Positions 1-8,677 of a stretch of DNA of 64,000 nucleotides are shown piece after piece (position 1 is the stretch's first letter; the number at the start of each line of letters is the position of its first letter). The notes below the pieces were generated by a model. It saw only the letters and a program-made list of their open reading frames with translations. It was not told where the DNA came from and searched no databases. The translations under genes were made by a program, and so were the position numbers. Origin of the DNA: DAIQRJ01 sp963708795 (GTDB taxonomy: Bacteria; Actinomycetota; Actinomycetes; Propionibacteriales; DAIQRJ01); contig CAVPUH010000003.1 in NCBI GenBank assembly GCA_963708795.1, forward strand, positions 62,001 to 126,000, read 5' to 3'.

Positions 1-1839
1 GAACTGCTCGCGGATCCCGGCGTCGACGCGATCTACATCTCGACCCCGCACCCGCAGCATCCGCGCTGGGCGATCGCCGCAGCCCGTGCCGGCAAACACG
101 TGCTCATCGAGAAGCCGGTCGCGGTGAACCGCGGCTCGGCGATGGCGGTGTTCGAGGCCGCGCGCGCCAACGACGTCTTCGCGATGGAGGCGTACATGTA
201 CCGGTGCCATCCGCAGACGGCCAAGCTGGCCGAGCTGATCGCGGACGGCGCCATCGGCCGGGTCCTGTCGATCCAGGCGAGCTTCGCGTTCGCCACCGGC
301 TCCGTGGACCCGTCCGGCCGGCTCTTCGATCGCGCGCTGGCAGGCGGCGGCATCCTCGACGTCGGCGGCTACCCGGTCTCCCTCGCGCGGCTGGTCGCCG
401 GCGCGGCGCTCGGCGTCGACGGCGCCGCGCAGCCCTTCGCCGACCCGTCGAAGGTCGTGGGCGGCGGGACGTCGACCGGGACCGGCGTGGACGACTTCGC
501 CGTCGCCGTCCTCACCTTCGCCGACGGGCTCACGGCGACGGTGACCACCGGGGTCGGGCTGTCCGAGAGTTCCGTGCGGATCACCGGCACCGGCGGGATC
601 ATCGACCTCGCCGAGCCGTGGCTGCCGAGCCGTGACGGTCGGGGTGCCGGCGTCACGCTGCGCCGGGTCCGCCGCGACGTCGAGGAGATCGCCGTCGCCG
701 AGCCCGAGCTCTACGCCAGCGAGGTCGACCACGTGGCCGACCACCTCGCCGAGCGGCAGGGACCGGCGATGACCTGGGCGGATTCGCTGGGCAACCTCGC
801 CGTGATGGACAGCTGGCGCAGGCAGGTCGGCGTCGTGTTCGACGACGAGATCCCCACGGGTGACTTCGCGTCGGTGGATGGTGGCAGGGTGGCGATCGTG
901 ACCGATCCGAGCATGCCCTACGACCACATCCCCGGTATCGAGACGACGGCCAGCCGCATCGTGCTGGGCGTCGACAACCAGACCGACCTGCCGCACGCGT
1001 CGGTGATGTTCGACGACTTCGTCTCGCGCGGCGGGCGCACATTCGACACGGCCTACATCTACGGGCAGGGCGTCTGCGAGCAGATGCTCGGGCAGTGGAT
1101 GACCAACCGCGGCATCCGCGACGACCTCGTCCTCATCGGCAAGGGCGCCCACACCCCGCACTGCGACCCGGAGTCGATCGGGCGCCAGCTCACCGAGTCG
1201 CTCGACCGTCTCCAGACCGATCACGTCGACCAGTACTTCATGCACCGCGACAACACCGACGTCCCGGTCGGTGAGTTCGTCGACGCCATGGACGCGGAGG
1301 TCAGGGCCGGTCGCATCAAGGCCTTCGGGGGGTCGAACTGGTCGATCGCGCGGTTCGAGGAGGCCAACGCCTACGCCGATGCCAACGGCAAGCACCGGCT
1401 CACCGCGCTGTCGAACCACCTGTCCCTCGCCCAGGCCTACGACGTCCCCTGGACGGGTTGTGCCCACGTCTCCGACCCGGAGTCCAAGGCCTGGCTGGAG
1501 AAGACGCAGACACCGCTGTTCCCGTGGTCGTCGCAGGCCCGCGGGTTCTTCACCGGCCGCGCCAAGCCGGAGGATCGCAGCGACGAGGAACTGGTCCGGT
1601 GCTTCTACTCCGACGAGAACTTCGAGCGACTCGATCGAGCGTCGAAGCTCGGAGCGGAACTCGGCGTCCCGGCGACGGCAGTCGCACTGGCGTGGCTGCT
1701 CCACCTGCCGTTTCCGGTGTACCCGCTGATCGGCCCGCGTCAGGTCAGCGAGACCGTCAGTTCACTCGAGGGGCTGACGATCGAGCTCACCGCCGCGCAG
1801 GTGCGGTGGCTGGATCTGCAGGACGCTCCTGGAGAATGA
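1..1839 (+). CDS. Gfo/Idh/MocA dehydrogenase fused to an aldo/keto reductase (5' partial)
   Basis: The reading frame is open from base 1, so the start lies outside the window; 612 residues are visible. Residues 1 to about 285 are a Gfo/Idh/MocA oxidoreductase: the conserved EKP motif (HVLIEKPVAVN, near residue 34) is present and is followed by the family's C-terminal sheet region. From about residue 300 the same frame becomes an aldo/keto reductase. It has candidate catalytic Asp and Tyr in FDTAYIYG, Lys in LIGKGAHTP and His in YFMHRD, and ends in a typical HLPFPVYPLIGPR segment. Both halves probably act on sugars or polyols with NAD(P)H; the substrate is unknown. The join is in frame without an intervening stop, so I read it as a natural fusion. 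A lipoprotein gene follows 4 nt later. Confidence 0.9.
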   Translation, partial: ELLADPGVDAIYISTPHPQHPRWAIAAARAGKHVLIEKPVAVNRGSAMAVFEAARANDVFAMEAYMYRCHPQTAKLAELIADGAIGRVLSIQASFAFATGSVDPSGRLFDRALAGGGILDVGGYPVSLARLVAGAALGVDGAAQPFADPSKVVGGGTSTGTGVDDFAVAVLTFADGLTATVTTGVGLSESSVRITGTGGIIDLAEPWLPSRDGRGAGVTLRRVRRDVEEIAVAEPELYASEVDHVADHLAERQGPAMTWADSLGNLAVMDSWRRQVGVVFDDEIPTGDFASVDGGRVAIVTDPSMPYDHIPGIETTASRIVLGVDNQTDLPHASVMFDDFVSRGGRTFDTAYIYGQGVCEQMLGQWMTNRGIRDDLVLIGKGAHTPHCDPESIGRQLTESLDRLQTDHVDQYFMHRDNTDVPVGEFVDAMDAEVRAGRIKAFGGSNWSIARFEEANAYADANGKHRLTALSNHLSLAQAYDVPWTGCAHVSDPESKAWLEKTQTPLFPWSSQARGFFTGRAKPEDRSDEELVRCFYSDENFERLDRASKLGAELGVPATAVALAWLLHLPFPVYPLIGPRQVSETVSSLEGLTIELTAAQVRWLDLQDAPGE

Positions 1840-1843
1840 CGGC

Positions 1844-2545
1844 GTGAGTTCCGCGGAGGCACGGCGTCGTAGGCGCGTCCTCGGTGGGGTACTGACGGCC
1901 GTCGTGCTCGGCGCGGTCGTCGTGTCCGGGTGCTCACCGACCAACTCGGCCACCGCGACCGCGACTCCCACTCCGGCCTCGACCCAACCCTTCGACGCCC
2001 CCCAGGTGACGACGACTCGGCCGACGACGAGCCCGAGTCCTCGCGCGACGGCGACCACGAGCCCCACTGCGAGCCCCACTTCCGGCGCGTCCGCGAGCCC
2101 GTCGACGACGGCACGTTCGTCGGCCAGCCCGAGTCCCACCGCGGTGCGGGGCGCCGGCACGTTCGCGCTCATCCGGAGGATCGCCTCGGCGGGCAAGGGT
2201 CGCTACACGATCACCTACGACCCTGTCGTGCACTGCGTCAAGACCGAGGTCGCCGCGGGTACGGCGGACAAGGCGTGCCGCGCCAAACCCGCCAAGACGG
2301 CCAACGACGGATCGTGGGTGGTCAACGACGCCACGACGACCGTCACCGTGCCCCTCGCACCAGGGATCTCCGGTCAGGTGTACCCCGCCGGCGTGTCCTT
2401 CGATGTGACGACCAGGAACCTGGCCAAGCAGCCGGTCCGCAGCGGCACGGTGTTCGACTGGTCCGACGTGAGCGTGTACGCCCAGATCGACGTCGACAAG
2501 TCCGGTCAGGTCGCCAAGGTGCAGGGCACTCTCGCGAGCGAGTGA
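1844..2545 (+). CDS. Putative secreted lipoprotein, function unknown
   Basis: This 233-residue protein starts at GTG with GGAGA 8 nt upstream, inside the end of the preceding gene. An Arg-rich n-region and a hydrophobic segment lead to the lipobox VSGC with Cys30, so it should be lipidated on the outer face of the membrane. Residues 31 to about 105 are a Thr/Ser/Pro-rich linker that probably spans the cell wall. Residues 110-233 form a compact domain with two cysteines (in VVHCVKTE and KACRAK) that I cannot assign to a family. It probably shares a transcript with the upstream fusion oxidoreductase, but nothing shows a functional link. Confidence 0.75.
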   Translation: MSSAEARRRRRVLGGVLTAVVLGAVVVSGCSPTNSATATATPTPASTQPFDAPQVTTTRPTTSPSPRATATTSPTASPTSGASASPSTTARSSASPSPTAVRGAGTFALIRRIASAGKGRYTITYDPVVHCVKTEVAAGTADKACRAKPAKTANDGSWVVNDATTTVTVPLAPGISGQVYPAGVSFDVTTRNLAKQPVRSGTVFDWSDVSVYAQIDVDKSGQVAKVQGTLASE

Positions 2546-2557
2546 TCGACCGACCTC

Positions 2558-3061
2558 TCAATCGGCGGCAGAGTGCCAGGCGGCCGCGTCGAGGACCGCC
2601 AGCCGCATCGACTCGACGATGACAGCCGCGGACGCGAGTTCGGCCTCCGAGTGCGCCTGTGCAGCGACCCCCATGAACCGCCCGACCGGCGTGAAGAAGT
2701 CGACGGCGAGGTTCCGCGCCGACTCCTCCATCGACAACGTCACCCTGCGCCGATCCAGGGAATCGCGGTGCCGGACGACGTGGCCGGCCACTTCGAGCCG
2801 GTCGACGAGTGCGGTCGTGGCCGGCCCACCGAGGCCGAGCTTCGCGGCCAACTGACCGACGGTCAACGGCTGACCCCCGGTCTCGCCGACGCTGATCCAC
2901 ATGATCGCGTTCATGTCGGTGCGGCCGAGATGGTGCTGTCGTGCGAATCGGTCGACGAGCACGTCGCTTTCGACGCTGAAGCGGCGCAGCGCGTCGATGA
3001 GATCACCGAGCGCTCCGCCCGGTCCCGAAGGTGTCCCGGTGTCGTCGGCCACGGCGCACAT
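2558..3061 (-). CDS. MarR-family transcriptional regulator
   Basis: This 167-residue protein has the MarR winged helix-turn-helix: LTVGQLAAKLGLGGPATTALVDRL is the recognition region and VVRHRDSLDRRRV is the wing with the family's D-R-R-x-V motif. I placed the start at ATG 3061 because a GAGAAG-like ribosome site precedes it and the frame further upstream is non-coding in character. It is divergent from the MMPL exporter at 3138, and the 76-nt gap holds a perfect 13-bp inverted repeat. The regulator therefore most likely represses both itself and the exporter, with release by a small ligand. Confidence 0.88.
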   Translation of the reverse strand: MCAVADDTGTPSGPGGALGDLIDALRRFSVESDVLVDRFARQHHLGRTDMNAIMWISVGETGGQPLTVGQLAAKLGLGGPATTALVDRLEVAGHVVRHRDSLDRRRVTLSMEESARNLAVDFFTPVGRFMGVAAQAHSEAELASAAVIVESMRLAVLDAAAWHSAAD

Positions 3062-3086
3062 CCTACTTCTCGTTCGATGATCGTAT

Positions 3087-3119
3087 AGTTCATTCGTCGA
3101 TTGATTCGACGAATGAACT
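3087..3119. promoter_or_regulatory. Palindromic operator between the marR and MMPL genes
   Basis: AGTTCATTCGTCG and its exact reverse complement CGACGAATGAACT are separated by 7 nt. The left arm begins at the end of a TATAGT box on the plus strand, and a TATACG box lies beside it on the minus strand, so a bound MarR dimer would block both promoters. Confidence 0.8.
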
Positions 3120-3137
3120 GAACGGGAGGTCGGGACG

Positions 3138-5210
3138 ATGGCGGCGAGAGTGACGCATGCGTTGACGAGTCGATGGGGAAGCCTGGTCGTGATCGTCATC
3201 GCTCTGGCCTTCACCGCCCTGGCTTTTGCCTCCTCACCGGACCAGCCGCCGGCGAGCCCCACCGACGGACTGCCGGCCGGCAAGCAGTCGACCCGCGTCA
3301 CCGAACTCGTCGACCGCTTCCCCAGTGGAAGGACCACCGCCGCCGTCGTCGTCTACGAGCGTCCCGACGCCAAGCTGACCGAGGCCGACACCTCCGCCAT
3401 CGCGGAGGCCCGGGCGGCGCTCGCGGATCGCGCACGTGGTGGCCAGGTGCCGAAACCGGTCGTGTCGCAGGACGGCCGGGCTGCCCTGCTGACCGTTCCC
3501 CTCGGTGGTGACCTCTCCGCGGACGAGGTGAGCGCGACAGTGGACGACATCCGGGCCGAGGTCCGGCCGGTCGGCGACCGCGCCCTCCCCGACGGCCTCA
3601 CGGCCCAGGTGACCGGGCCGGCCGCGATTCAGCGAGACATCTCGAGCGCGTTCGACGGGGCCGACGTCACCCTCCTGGCGGTGACGGCGACGGTGGTGGC
3701 CGTGTTGCTGATCATCACCTACCGAAGCCCGGTGCTCTGGATCGTCCCGCTGCTCGTCATCGGCACGGGCGACCAGGTCGCGGCCCAGCTTCTGCCGTGG
3801 GTGGCGAAGCTGGTCGGCGAACGCACCGACGCCAGCGTCTCGGGCATCGTGACCGTCCTCGTGTTCGGCGCCGGCACCGACTACGCGCTGCTGCTGATCG
3901 CCCGTTACCGGGAGGAGCTGCGTGCGTATCGCGATCGCCGGGAGGCGATGGCCGTGGCGCTGCGCGGCGCCGGCCCGGCGATCCTGGCGAGCGCCACGAC
4001 CGTGGTCCTCGCGCTCCTGACCCTCACCACTGCGGTGCTGACCAGCAACCGCACGCTCGGGATCGCTGCCGCCATCGGCATCGTGATCGCTCTCGTCTTC
4101 GGGCTCGTCGTCCTGCCGGCGGTGCTCGTCTGCTTCGGCCGGTGGATCTTCTGGCCGGTCGCCCCGAAGGTCGGCGACCCGGATCCGCACGAGCGGGGCG
4201 TCTGGGCGAACATCGCCGGCGTCGTCGGCCGTCGACCGAGCCGTGTCTTCGCGGTCAGTGTGGTCGTCCTCGGAGCGCTCGCGGCCGGGCTGGTTTCGGT
4301 CCAGGTCGGCTTGTCGCAGACCGAGCAGTTCCGCACGAAGGTCGAGTCGGTGACCGCGGAGGACGCGCTGTCGCGGCACTTCCCGGCCGGGCTGTCCGAG
4401 CCCGCGACCGTCATCGTCGACTCGGCCGCGGCCGCCACCGCGGTGCGGGTGATCGGCGAGACCGACGGCGTGGCCGGGGTCATCGGGGCGCCGGAGCGCT
4501 CCGACGACGGGAGTCTGACCAAGCTGACGGTCGGCCTCGCCGACGGCTCCGGAACGAAGGCCGCCGACGCCACCGTGGCGGAACTGCGGGGCCGCTTGGC
4601 GGCCGTGCCCGTCGCCGACGCACTGGTCGGGGGCACGCCCGCAGCAGACCTCGACACGCGCGCCGCGAACGTCCGCGACGCGACGGTCGTCGTCCCGCTC
4701 GTCCTCGCGGTGGTGCTCCTCGTCCTGATCGTGCTGTTGCGGTCGCTGCTGGCCCCGGTCCTGCTGGTGCTGACCGTGGTCGCGACCTACCTCGCCGCGC
4801 TCGGCGCGGCCACGCAGATCTTCCGGCACCTGCTCGACATCGACGCCCTGGCCGCGTCGGTTCCGTTGTTGTCGTTCCTGTTCCTGGTGGCGCTCGGCGT
4901 CGACTACAACATCTTCCTGGCCACGCGGGCGCGCGAGGAGACGATCGCGACGGGCTCGACGAGGGACGGCATGCTCCGTTCGCTTCGCGTGACCGGGGGC
5001 GTGATCACGAGCGCCGGAATCCTCCTGGCGGCCGTGTTCGCCGTCCTCGGCGTGCTGCCCGTCATCGCGCTGACCCAGATCGGTGTGATCGTCGGGCTGG
5101 GCGTCGTGATCGACACGCTGCTCGTACGGACACTCCTCGTCCCGTCGCTCGCCGTGCTCCTGGGCGAGCGGTTCTGGTGGCCCGCGCGACCCGCCCGCCG
5201 GGCTCAGTAG
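3138..5210 (+). CDS. MMPL-family RND transporter
   Basis: This 690-residue integral membrane protein has the two-fold MMPL architecture. An N-terminal transmembrane helix (about 14-32) is followed by an extracytoplasmic domain (35-170), a helix block containing GTDYALLLIARYREE (from about 246), a second external loop (about 400-510), and a second helix block containing GVDYNIFLATRAREE. Members export lipids or hydrophobic drugs using the proton gradient. The start ATG has GGGAGG upstream. The gene is divergent from a MarR repressor and its operator, which suggests inducible efflux of a toxic compound. It ends overlapping the convergent membrane-protein gene by 7 nt. Confidence 0.93.
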   Translation: MAARVTHALTSRWGSLVVIVIALAFTALAFASSPDQPPASPTDGLPAGKQSTRVTELVDRFPSGRTTAAVVVYERPDAKLTEADTSAIAEARAALADRARGGQVPKPVVSQDGRAALLTVPLGGDLSADEVSATVDDIRAEVRPVGDRALPDGLTAQVTGPAAIQRDISSAFDGADVTLLAVTATVVAVLLIITYRSPVLWIVPLLVIGTGDQVAAQLLPWVAKLVGERTDASVSGIVTVLVFGAGTDYALLLIARYREELRAYRDRREAMAVALRGAGPAILASATTVVLALLTLTTAVLTSNRTLGIAAAIGIVIALVFGLVVLPAVLVCFGRWIFWPVAPKVGDPDPHERGVWANIAGVVGRRPSRVFAVSVVVLGALAAGLVSVQVGLSQTEQFRTKVESVTAEDALSRHFPAGLSEPATVIVDSAAAATAVRVIGETDGVAGVIGAPERSDDGSLTKLTVGLADGSGTKAADATVAELRGRLAAVPVADALVGGTPAADLDTRAANVRDATVVVPLVLAVVLLVLIVLLRSLLAPVLLVLTVVATYLAALGAATQIFRHLLDIDALAASVPLLSFLFLVALGVDYNIFLATRAREETIATGSTRDGMLRSLRVTGGVITSAGILLAAVFAVLGVLPVIALTQIGVIVGLGVVIDTLLVRTLLVPSLAVLLGERFWWPARPARRAQ

Positions 5211-5833
5211 CGCGGGTCGTCGTCGGCCACGGGTGGACGGTTGCCGGGATCGCGCCATCGCCACGCGAACAGCAACGCGACCAGCAGCAGCATCGGTGCG
5301 ACCACGGCCAGCACGATCGCGACCGTCCCCCCGATGCGAAGCGCCGTCGAATCCGCGGCGGCGGCACCGGCTGCCGCTGCCGCGCCGGCCACCACACCGG
5401 TGACGAGCAACGGCACCGCCTGTCGGACCCAGGCCAGGAGCGGCAGCCGAACCGGCCGGGTGGCGGGCTCGTCTGCGAGAGCTTCACCGAGTTGGGCCAG
5501 CAGCGCCCAGCCGAGCAGCAGCAGGCCGATGAGCAGGGCGCGCGAGACCGACAGGTCCGCGGTGTACATCCGCACCGCCAGCGACACGAACAAACCGAGC
5601 ACGGCAACCCCGGACATCAGCTCGAAGCCCGGCACCAACGCGAGCACCACGACCGCACCCCCACCGGCGAACACCGCCCCGGCCCACGCCCAGCCGAACC
5701 CGGAGACGGCGGCGGCGAACGCAGCCACCCCGGCTCCCGCGGCGAGTGCACGCGCCCCGACGTTCACCGACAGCCGACGCCGTGCGATCCCGACCGCGGT
5801 GCCGTCGACCGGGTCCAGCGTGTTCGAGGTCAC
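5204..5833 (-). CDS. Hypothetical multi-pass membrane protein, last gene of the MoxR/DUF58 operon
   Basis: The protein has 209 residues with about six hydrophobic segments and Ala/Val/Leu-rich composition; I recognise no family. The GTG start at 5833 overlaps the stop codon of the DUF58 gene as GTGA, which fixes the start and implies translational coupling. Its position at the end of a DUF4129-MoxR-DUF58 operon suggests a structural or accessory membrane role in that system, which is inferred only from neighbourhood. Its 3' end overlaps the convergent MMPL gene. Confidence 0.7.
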   Translation of the reverse strand: MTSNTLDPVDGTAVGIARRRLSVNVGARALAAGAGVAAFAAAVSGFGWAWAGAVFAGGGAVVVLALVPGFELMSGVAVLGLFVSLAVRMYTADLSVSRALLIGLLLLGWALLAQLGEALADEPATRPVRLPLLAWVRQAVPLLVTGVVAGAAAAAGAAAADSTALRIGGTVAIVLAVVAPMLLLVALLFAWRWRDPGNRPPVADDDPRY

Positions 5834-7128
5834 GAGCGATCGCCCACCCGGCGCAGGGAAGCGGCCACGATGCTCAACGGCTCGAGCACGTCGCCACCGC
5901 CGTCCACCACGACGATCCCGATACCGGAGAGCTCGCTCATCAGGGCCGCGCGCTCGGCCTCCCACAGTCGGATGGCTGCCCGCCCCGCCTCGTCCTTCTC
6001 CGGCTCCGGCGCGGCGATCAAGGTGTCGAAGACGACGACCTGGTGCCCGCGCTCACGCAGGTCGCGCAGCGATTCGATCACCCGCGGATCGAGCAGCGGC
6101 GTGAACATGTAGACCAACGCGCCGGAGGGCAGCGCCTGCCGTGGGAGCCGGGCGAGATCGGGATCGAGCACGCTCGTGTCCAGGCGTGACGCCATCAGGG
6201 TCTCGACCACCCGGTAGTAGTGCCGGGTCCCTGCTCCAGGGGGAAGCCACCGGATGAACCCACCGAACCCCACGACACCGACGCGGTCGGTGAACGTCAG
6301 GTACGCGCTCGTCACCGCGACCGCGTTGCGCACGGCCGCGTCGAGGCTGGAGGTCTCGCCCTGGCCGATGTCGAGCGTCGTGTCGACGACCGCCACGACG
6401 TCCGCCATCCGTTCGGCGTGGAACTCGTTCACGTACAGCTCGGTGCCGAACCCGCTGGCCCCCGGTTGTCCGTTCCGCCGTTGCGTCACCTTCCAGTTGA
6501 CCCGGCGGACGGAGTCGCCTGGCGCGTACGGGCGTACGGCGGCGAACTCGGTGCCGCTGCCCACCCGGCGCGACACGTGGGCACCGAGTCGGGCCATCAG
6601 GCGCGGTGGCAGCGGGACGGCCTGGACGTGCGCCGGACGGGGGAACACCGCCACCGTCGGGAAGCTGACCCGGTGCTCGGCCCGCCACATCAGCCCCGGA
6701 GCGGTGAGGACGACCCGCCACGGTCCGATCGTCCAGTGCCCCCACCGGTTGATCTCGACCCGCCACGACTCCATGCGGTGACGTTCGGCCCGCTCGATCA
6801 CCGTCGACGCCCAGCCCGTCTTGATCGGCCCGGTCAGCTCCGGGTGGACGACCACGTCGGCCATGCCGGCGGCGTCGGTGGTGAAGTCGAGCTCGATGCT
6901 GACCTCGTCACCTTCGTACAGCCGCTCGGTCGACTCGGCTCCGTCGACCTTGAGCCAGCGGCTGCGGCCGCGATAGCCGCCCCAGGCCAGGGCGAGCAGG
7001 CATGGCGCGATCACGACGACGAGCGTGGGCCGGCCGGCGATGGCGGTGGTGGCGAGTCCGACGACGGAGACCGTGATGAGACGCGCAGCGAGCCGCGTGG
7101 GTCGCCAGTGCTGGATCAGCGTCGCCAT
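5830..7128 (-). CDS. DUF58 domain-containing protein
   Basis: This 432-residue protein begins with two close hydrophobic helices (about 12-52). A beta-rich region follows, then the DUF58 signature: GTEFAAVRPYAPGDSVRRVNWKVTQRR, followed by a vWA-like segment with VVAVVDTTLDIG as a metal-site-like D-x-T/S motif. DUF58 proteins are regularly encoded beside MoxR ATPases, which are thought to remodel vWA-containing partners. Here moxR ends 28 nt upstream. I chose the ATG at 7128 because the sequence before it is Arg-rich out-of-frame noise. The downstream gene overlaps by 4 nt. Confidence 0.9.
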   Translation of the reverse strand: MATLIQHWRPTRLAARLITVSVVGLATTAIAGRPTLVVVIAPCLLALAWGGYRGRSRWLKVDGAESTERLYEGDEVSIELDFTTDAAGMADVVVHPELTGPIKTGWASTVIERAERHRMESWRVEINRWGHWTIGPWRVVLTAPGLMWRAEHRVSFPTVAVFPRPAHVQAVPLPPRLMARLGAHVSRRVGSGTEFAAVRPYAPGDSVRRVNWKVTQRRNGQPGASGFGTELYVNEFHAERMADVVAVVDTTLDIGQGETSSLDAAVRNAVAVTSAYLTFTDRVGVVGFGGFIRWLPPGAGTRHYYRVVETLMASRLDTSVLDPDLARLPRQALPSGALVYMFTPLLDPRVIESLRDLRERGHQVVVFDTLIAAPEPEKDEAGRAAIRLWEAERAALMSELSGIGIVVVDGGGDVLEPLSIVAASLRRVGDRS

Positions 7129-7156
7129 GCCGAGCGTCCGACGTCGTCTCGACGGC

Positions 7157-8122
7157 TCAGAGGACCGGACGGACAGCCGGGACGGGGACCTCCACGAGGA
7201 CCTCGGCGACCACGTCGGCGCCGCTGACCTGCCGCACCCAGAGCTCGGGGCGCACCACCAGCCGATGACCGAGCGCCGACGGCGCGACCGCCTGGACGTC
7301 CTCGGGGACGATGTAGTCACGTCCGCGGAGCAGGGCGAACCCCCGGGCGAGCTGGACGAGAGCCAGGGTTCCGCGGGGGCTCGCACCGACCGAGAGCTTC
7401 GGGCTGCGTCGGGTGGCCCCCACGATCGCGACGATGTAGTCGAGGACGTCGTCGTGCACGTCCACGTCCTCCAGGCTGCCCCGCATCGACAGCACGTCCT
7501 CGGTGCCGGCAACCTGCGCGGTCACTGCGGCCTCGTGCCGGCGGGCCAGTCGGCGGTTCACCATCTCCTTCTCGCCGGCCGCGTTCAGATACCCCATCGT
7601 CACCCGGAGCGTGAAGCGGTCGAGCTGCGCCTCGGGCAGGGCGTAGGTCCCCTCGAACTCGATCGGGTTCTGGGTGGCGAGGACCACGAACGGGTCGGGG
7701 AGCCGGTGGGTGACGCCGTCCGCGCTCACCTGCTGTTCCGCCATCGCCTCCAGCAGCGCCGCCTGGGTCTTGGGTGGGGTCCGGTTGATCTCGTCGGCCA
7801 GCAGGACCTGAGTGAACACCGGACCGTTCCGGAACTCGAACGACTGGTGGATCGGGTCGTACACGCTCGCACCGGTGATGTCCTGGGGAAGCAGGTCCGG
7901 GGTGAACTGGACCCGTGCGAACGACAACCCCAGAGCGGTCGCGAACGTGCGCGCGAGGACGGTCTTGCCCAGCCCGGGAAGGTCTTCCAGGAGTACGTGC
8001 CCGCCGGCGAGCACGCCGAGGAGGACCTGCTCGACCGCACCGTCCTTTCCGACGATCACCTTGGTGACCTCGTCGATGACGGCCCGGGCACGCTCGCCGG
8101 TCTGCTGCGGAGTCCACGTCAC
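7157..8122 (-). CDS. moxR: MoxR-family AAA+ ATPase
   Basis: This 321-residue protein shows Walker A as LPGLGKTVLART, a helix-2 insert typical of MoxR, Walker B as VLLADEINRTPPKTQ, sensor 1 in FVVLATQNPIEFEGTY, and a C-terminal lid domain. MoxR proteins are chaperone-like ATPases that assemble or activate vWA partners; the adjacent DUF58 protein is the obvious candidate. The start is GTG with no Shine-Dalgarno site. A TAGGTT box 6 nt upstream, overlapping the stop of the preceding gene, suggests an internal leaderless promoter. Confidence 0.93.
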   Translation of the reverse strand: MTWTPQQTGERARAVIDEVTKVIVGKDGAVEQVLLGVLAGGHVLLEDLPGLGKTVLARTFATALGLSFARVQFTPDLLPQDITGASVYDPIHQSFEFRNGPVFTQVLLADEINRTPPKTQAALLEAMAEQQVSADGVTHRLPDPFVVLATQNPIEFEGTYALPEAQLDRFTLRVTMGYLNAAGEKEMVNRRLARRHEAAVTAQVAGTEDVLSMRGSLEDVDVHDDVLDYIVAIVGATRRSPKLSVGASPRGTLALVQLARGFALLRGRDYIVPEDVQAVAPSALGHRLVVRPELWVRQVSGADVVAEVLVEVPVPAVRPVL

Positions 8123-8128
8123 CGGGTC

Positions 8129-8134
8129 AACCTA
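8129..8134 (-). promoter_or_regulatory. -10 box TAGGTT for leaderless moxR
   Basis: TAGGTT ends 6 nt before the moxR GTG at 8122. Its first three bases are the TAG stop codon of the upstream gene. Confidence 0.5.
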
Positions 8135-8677
8135 TGCCCCGGCGCGGGTCGCCACCCGGGATCCGCCGCTCGAGTCGGCCTGGCCGATCGCGTCGAGTTG
8201 ATCGATGAGGTGATGCAGCTCGGCCATGCTCACGCCGCCCGAGTCGCGCGCACGCGACGGTTCGCGGGTCGGATCGATGACCTGCCAGAGCTCGGCCCCG
8301 AGCAGCGCGCGGGCGCGGCGCGGGTCGTCGGCGAGGTCGTCGAGATCGACGTCGAGCTCGGCCAGTCGAGCGCGTGCGATCCGGGTGAACCGGCGCCGGA
8401 CGTGGAGGTCGAAGTCGCGGCCACTCTTGGTCGCCCAGCTGACGTCGCTCGCCACCGAGTCGTAGGTCGGGAAGCTCTTCCGCCGCTTGCGTCCGAACGG
8501 CCACCGCAGCCAGCCGGGCAGCCGGAGCGAATCCTGGTCCCAGGCGGTCACCCGTGTGCGAAGCGCGACCAGTTCGTTCACCGCGATGATGAGGAGCCCG
8601 ATCGCGAGCCCGGCCGGCCCCTGCCCGTAGGTGAGGATGACCGCCGCCATCAGGAAGAACGGCCGCAGTGGCGTCAC
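8132..8677 (-). CDS. Hypothetical membrane-anchored protein of the MoxR operon
   Basis: The protein has 181 residues. An N-terminal hydrophobic hairpin (about residues 4-34) is followed by a basic, Arg-rich, apparently cytoplasmic tail; no family was recognised. The GTG start at 8677 overlaps the DUF4129 stop as GTGA. Similar small membrane proteins occur between DUF4129 and moxR genes in related operons, so a structural role in the same complex is plausible but unproven. Confidence 0.75.
   Translation of the reverse strand: MTPLRPFFLMAAVILTYGQGPAGLAIGLLIIAVNELVALRTRVTAWDQDSLRLPGWLRWPFGRKRRKSFPTYDSVASDVSWATKSGRDFDLHVRRRFTRIARARLAELDVDLDDLADDPRRARALLGAELWQVIDPTREPSRARDSGGVSMAELHHLIDQLDAIGQADSSGGSRVATRAGA

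Noticed and set aside
3234..5264. A 676-codon open frame antisense to the MMPL gene
   Set aside because: Arg/Gly/His-rich composition, no family, and exact antisense overlap with a clear transporter. It is a GC-rich shadow frame.
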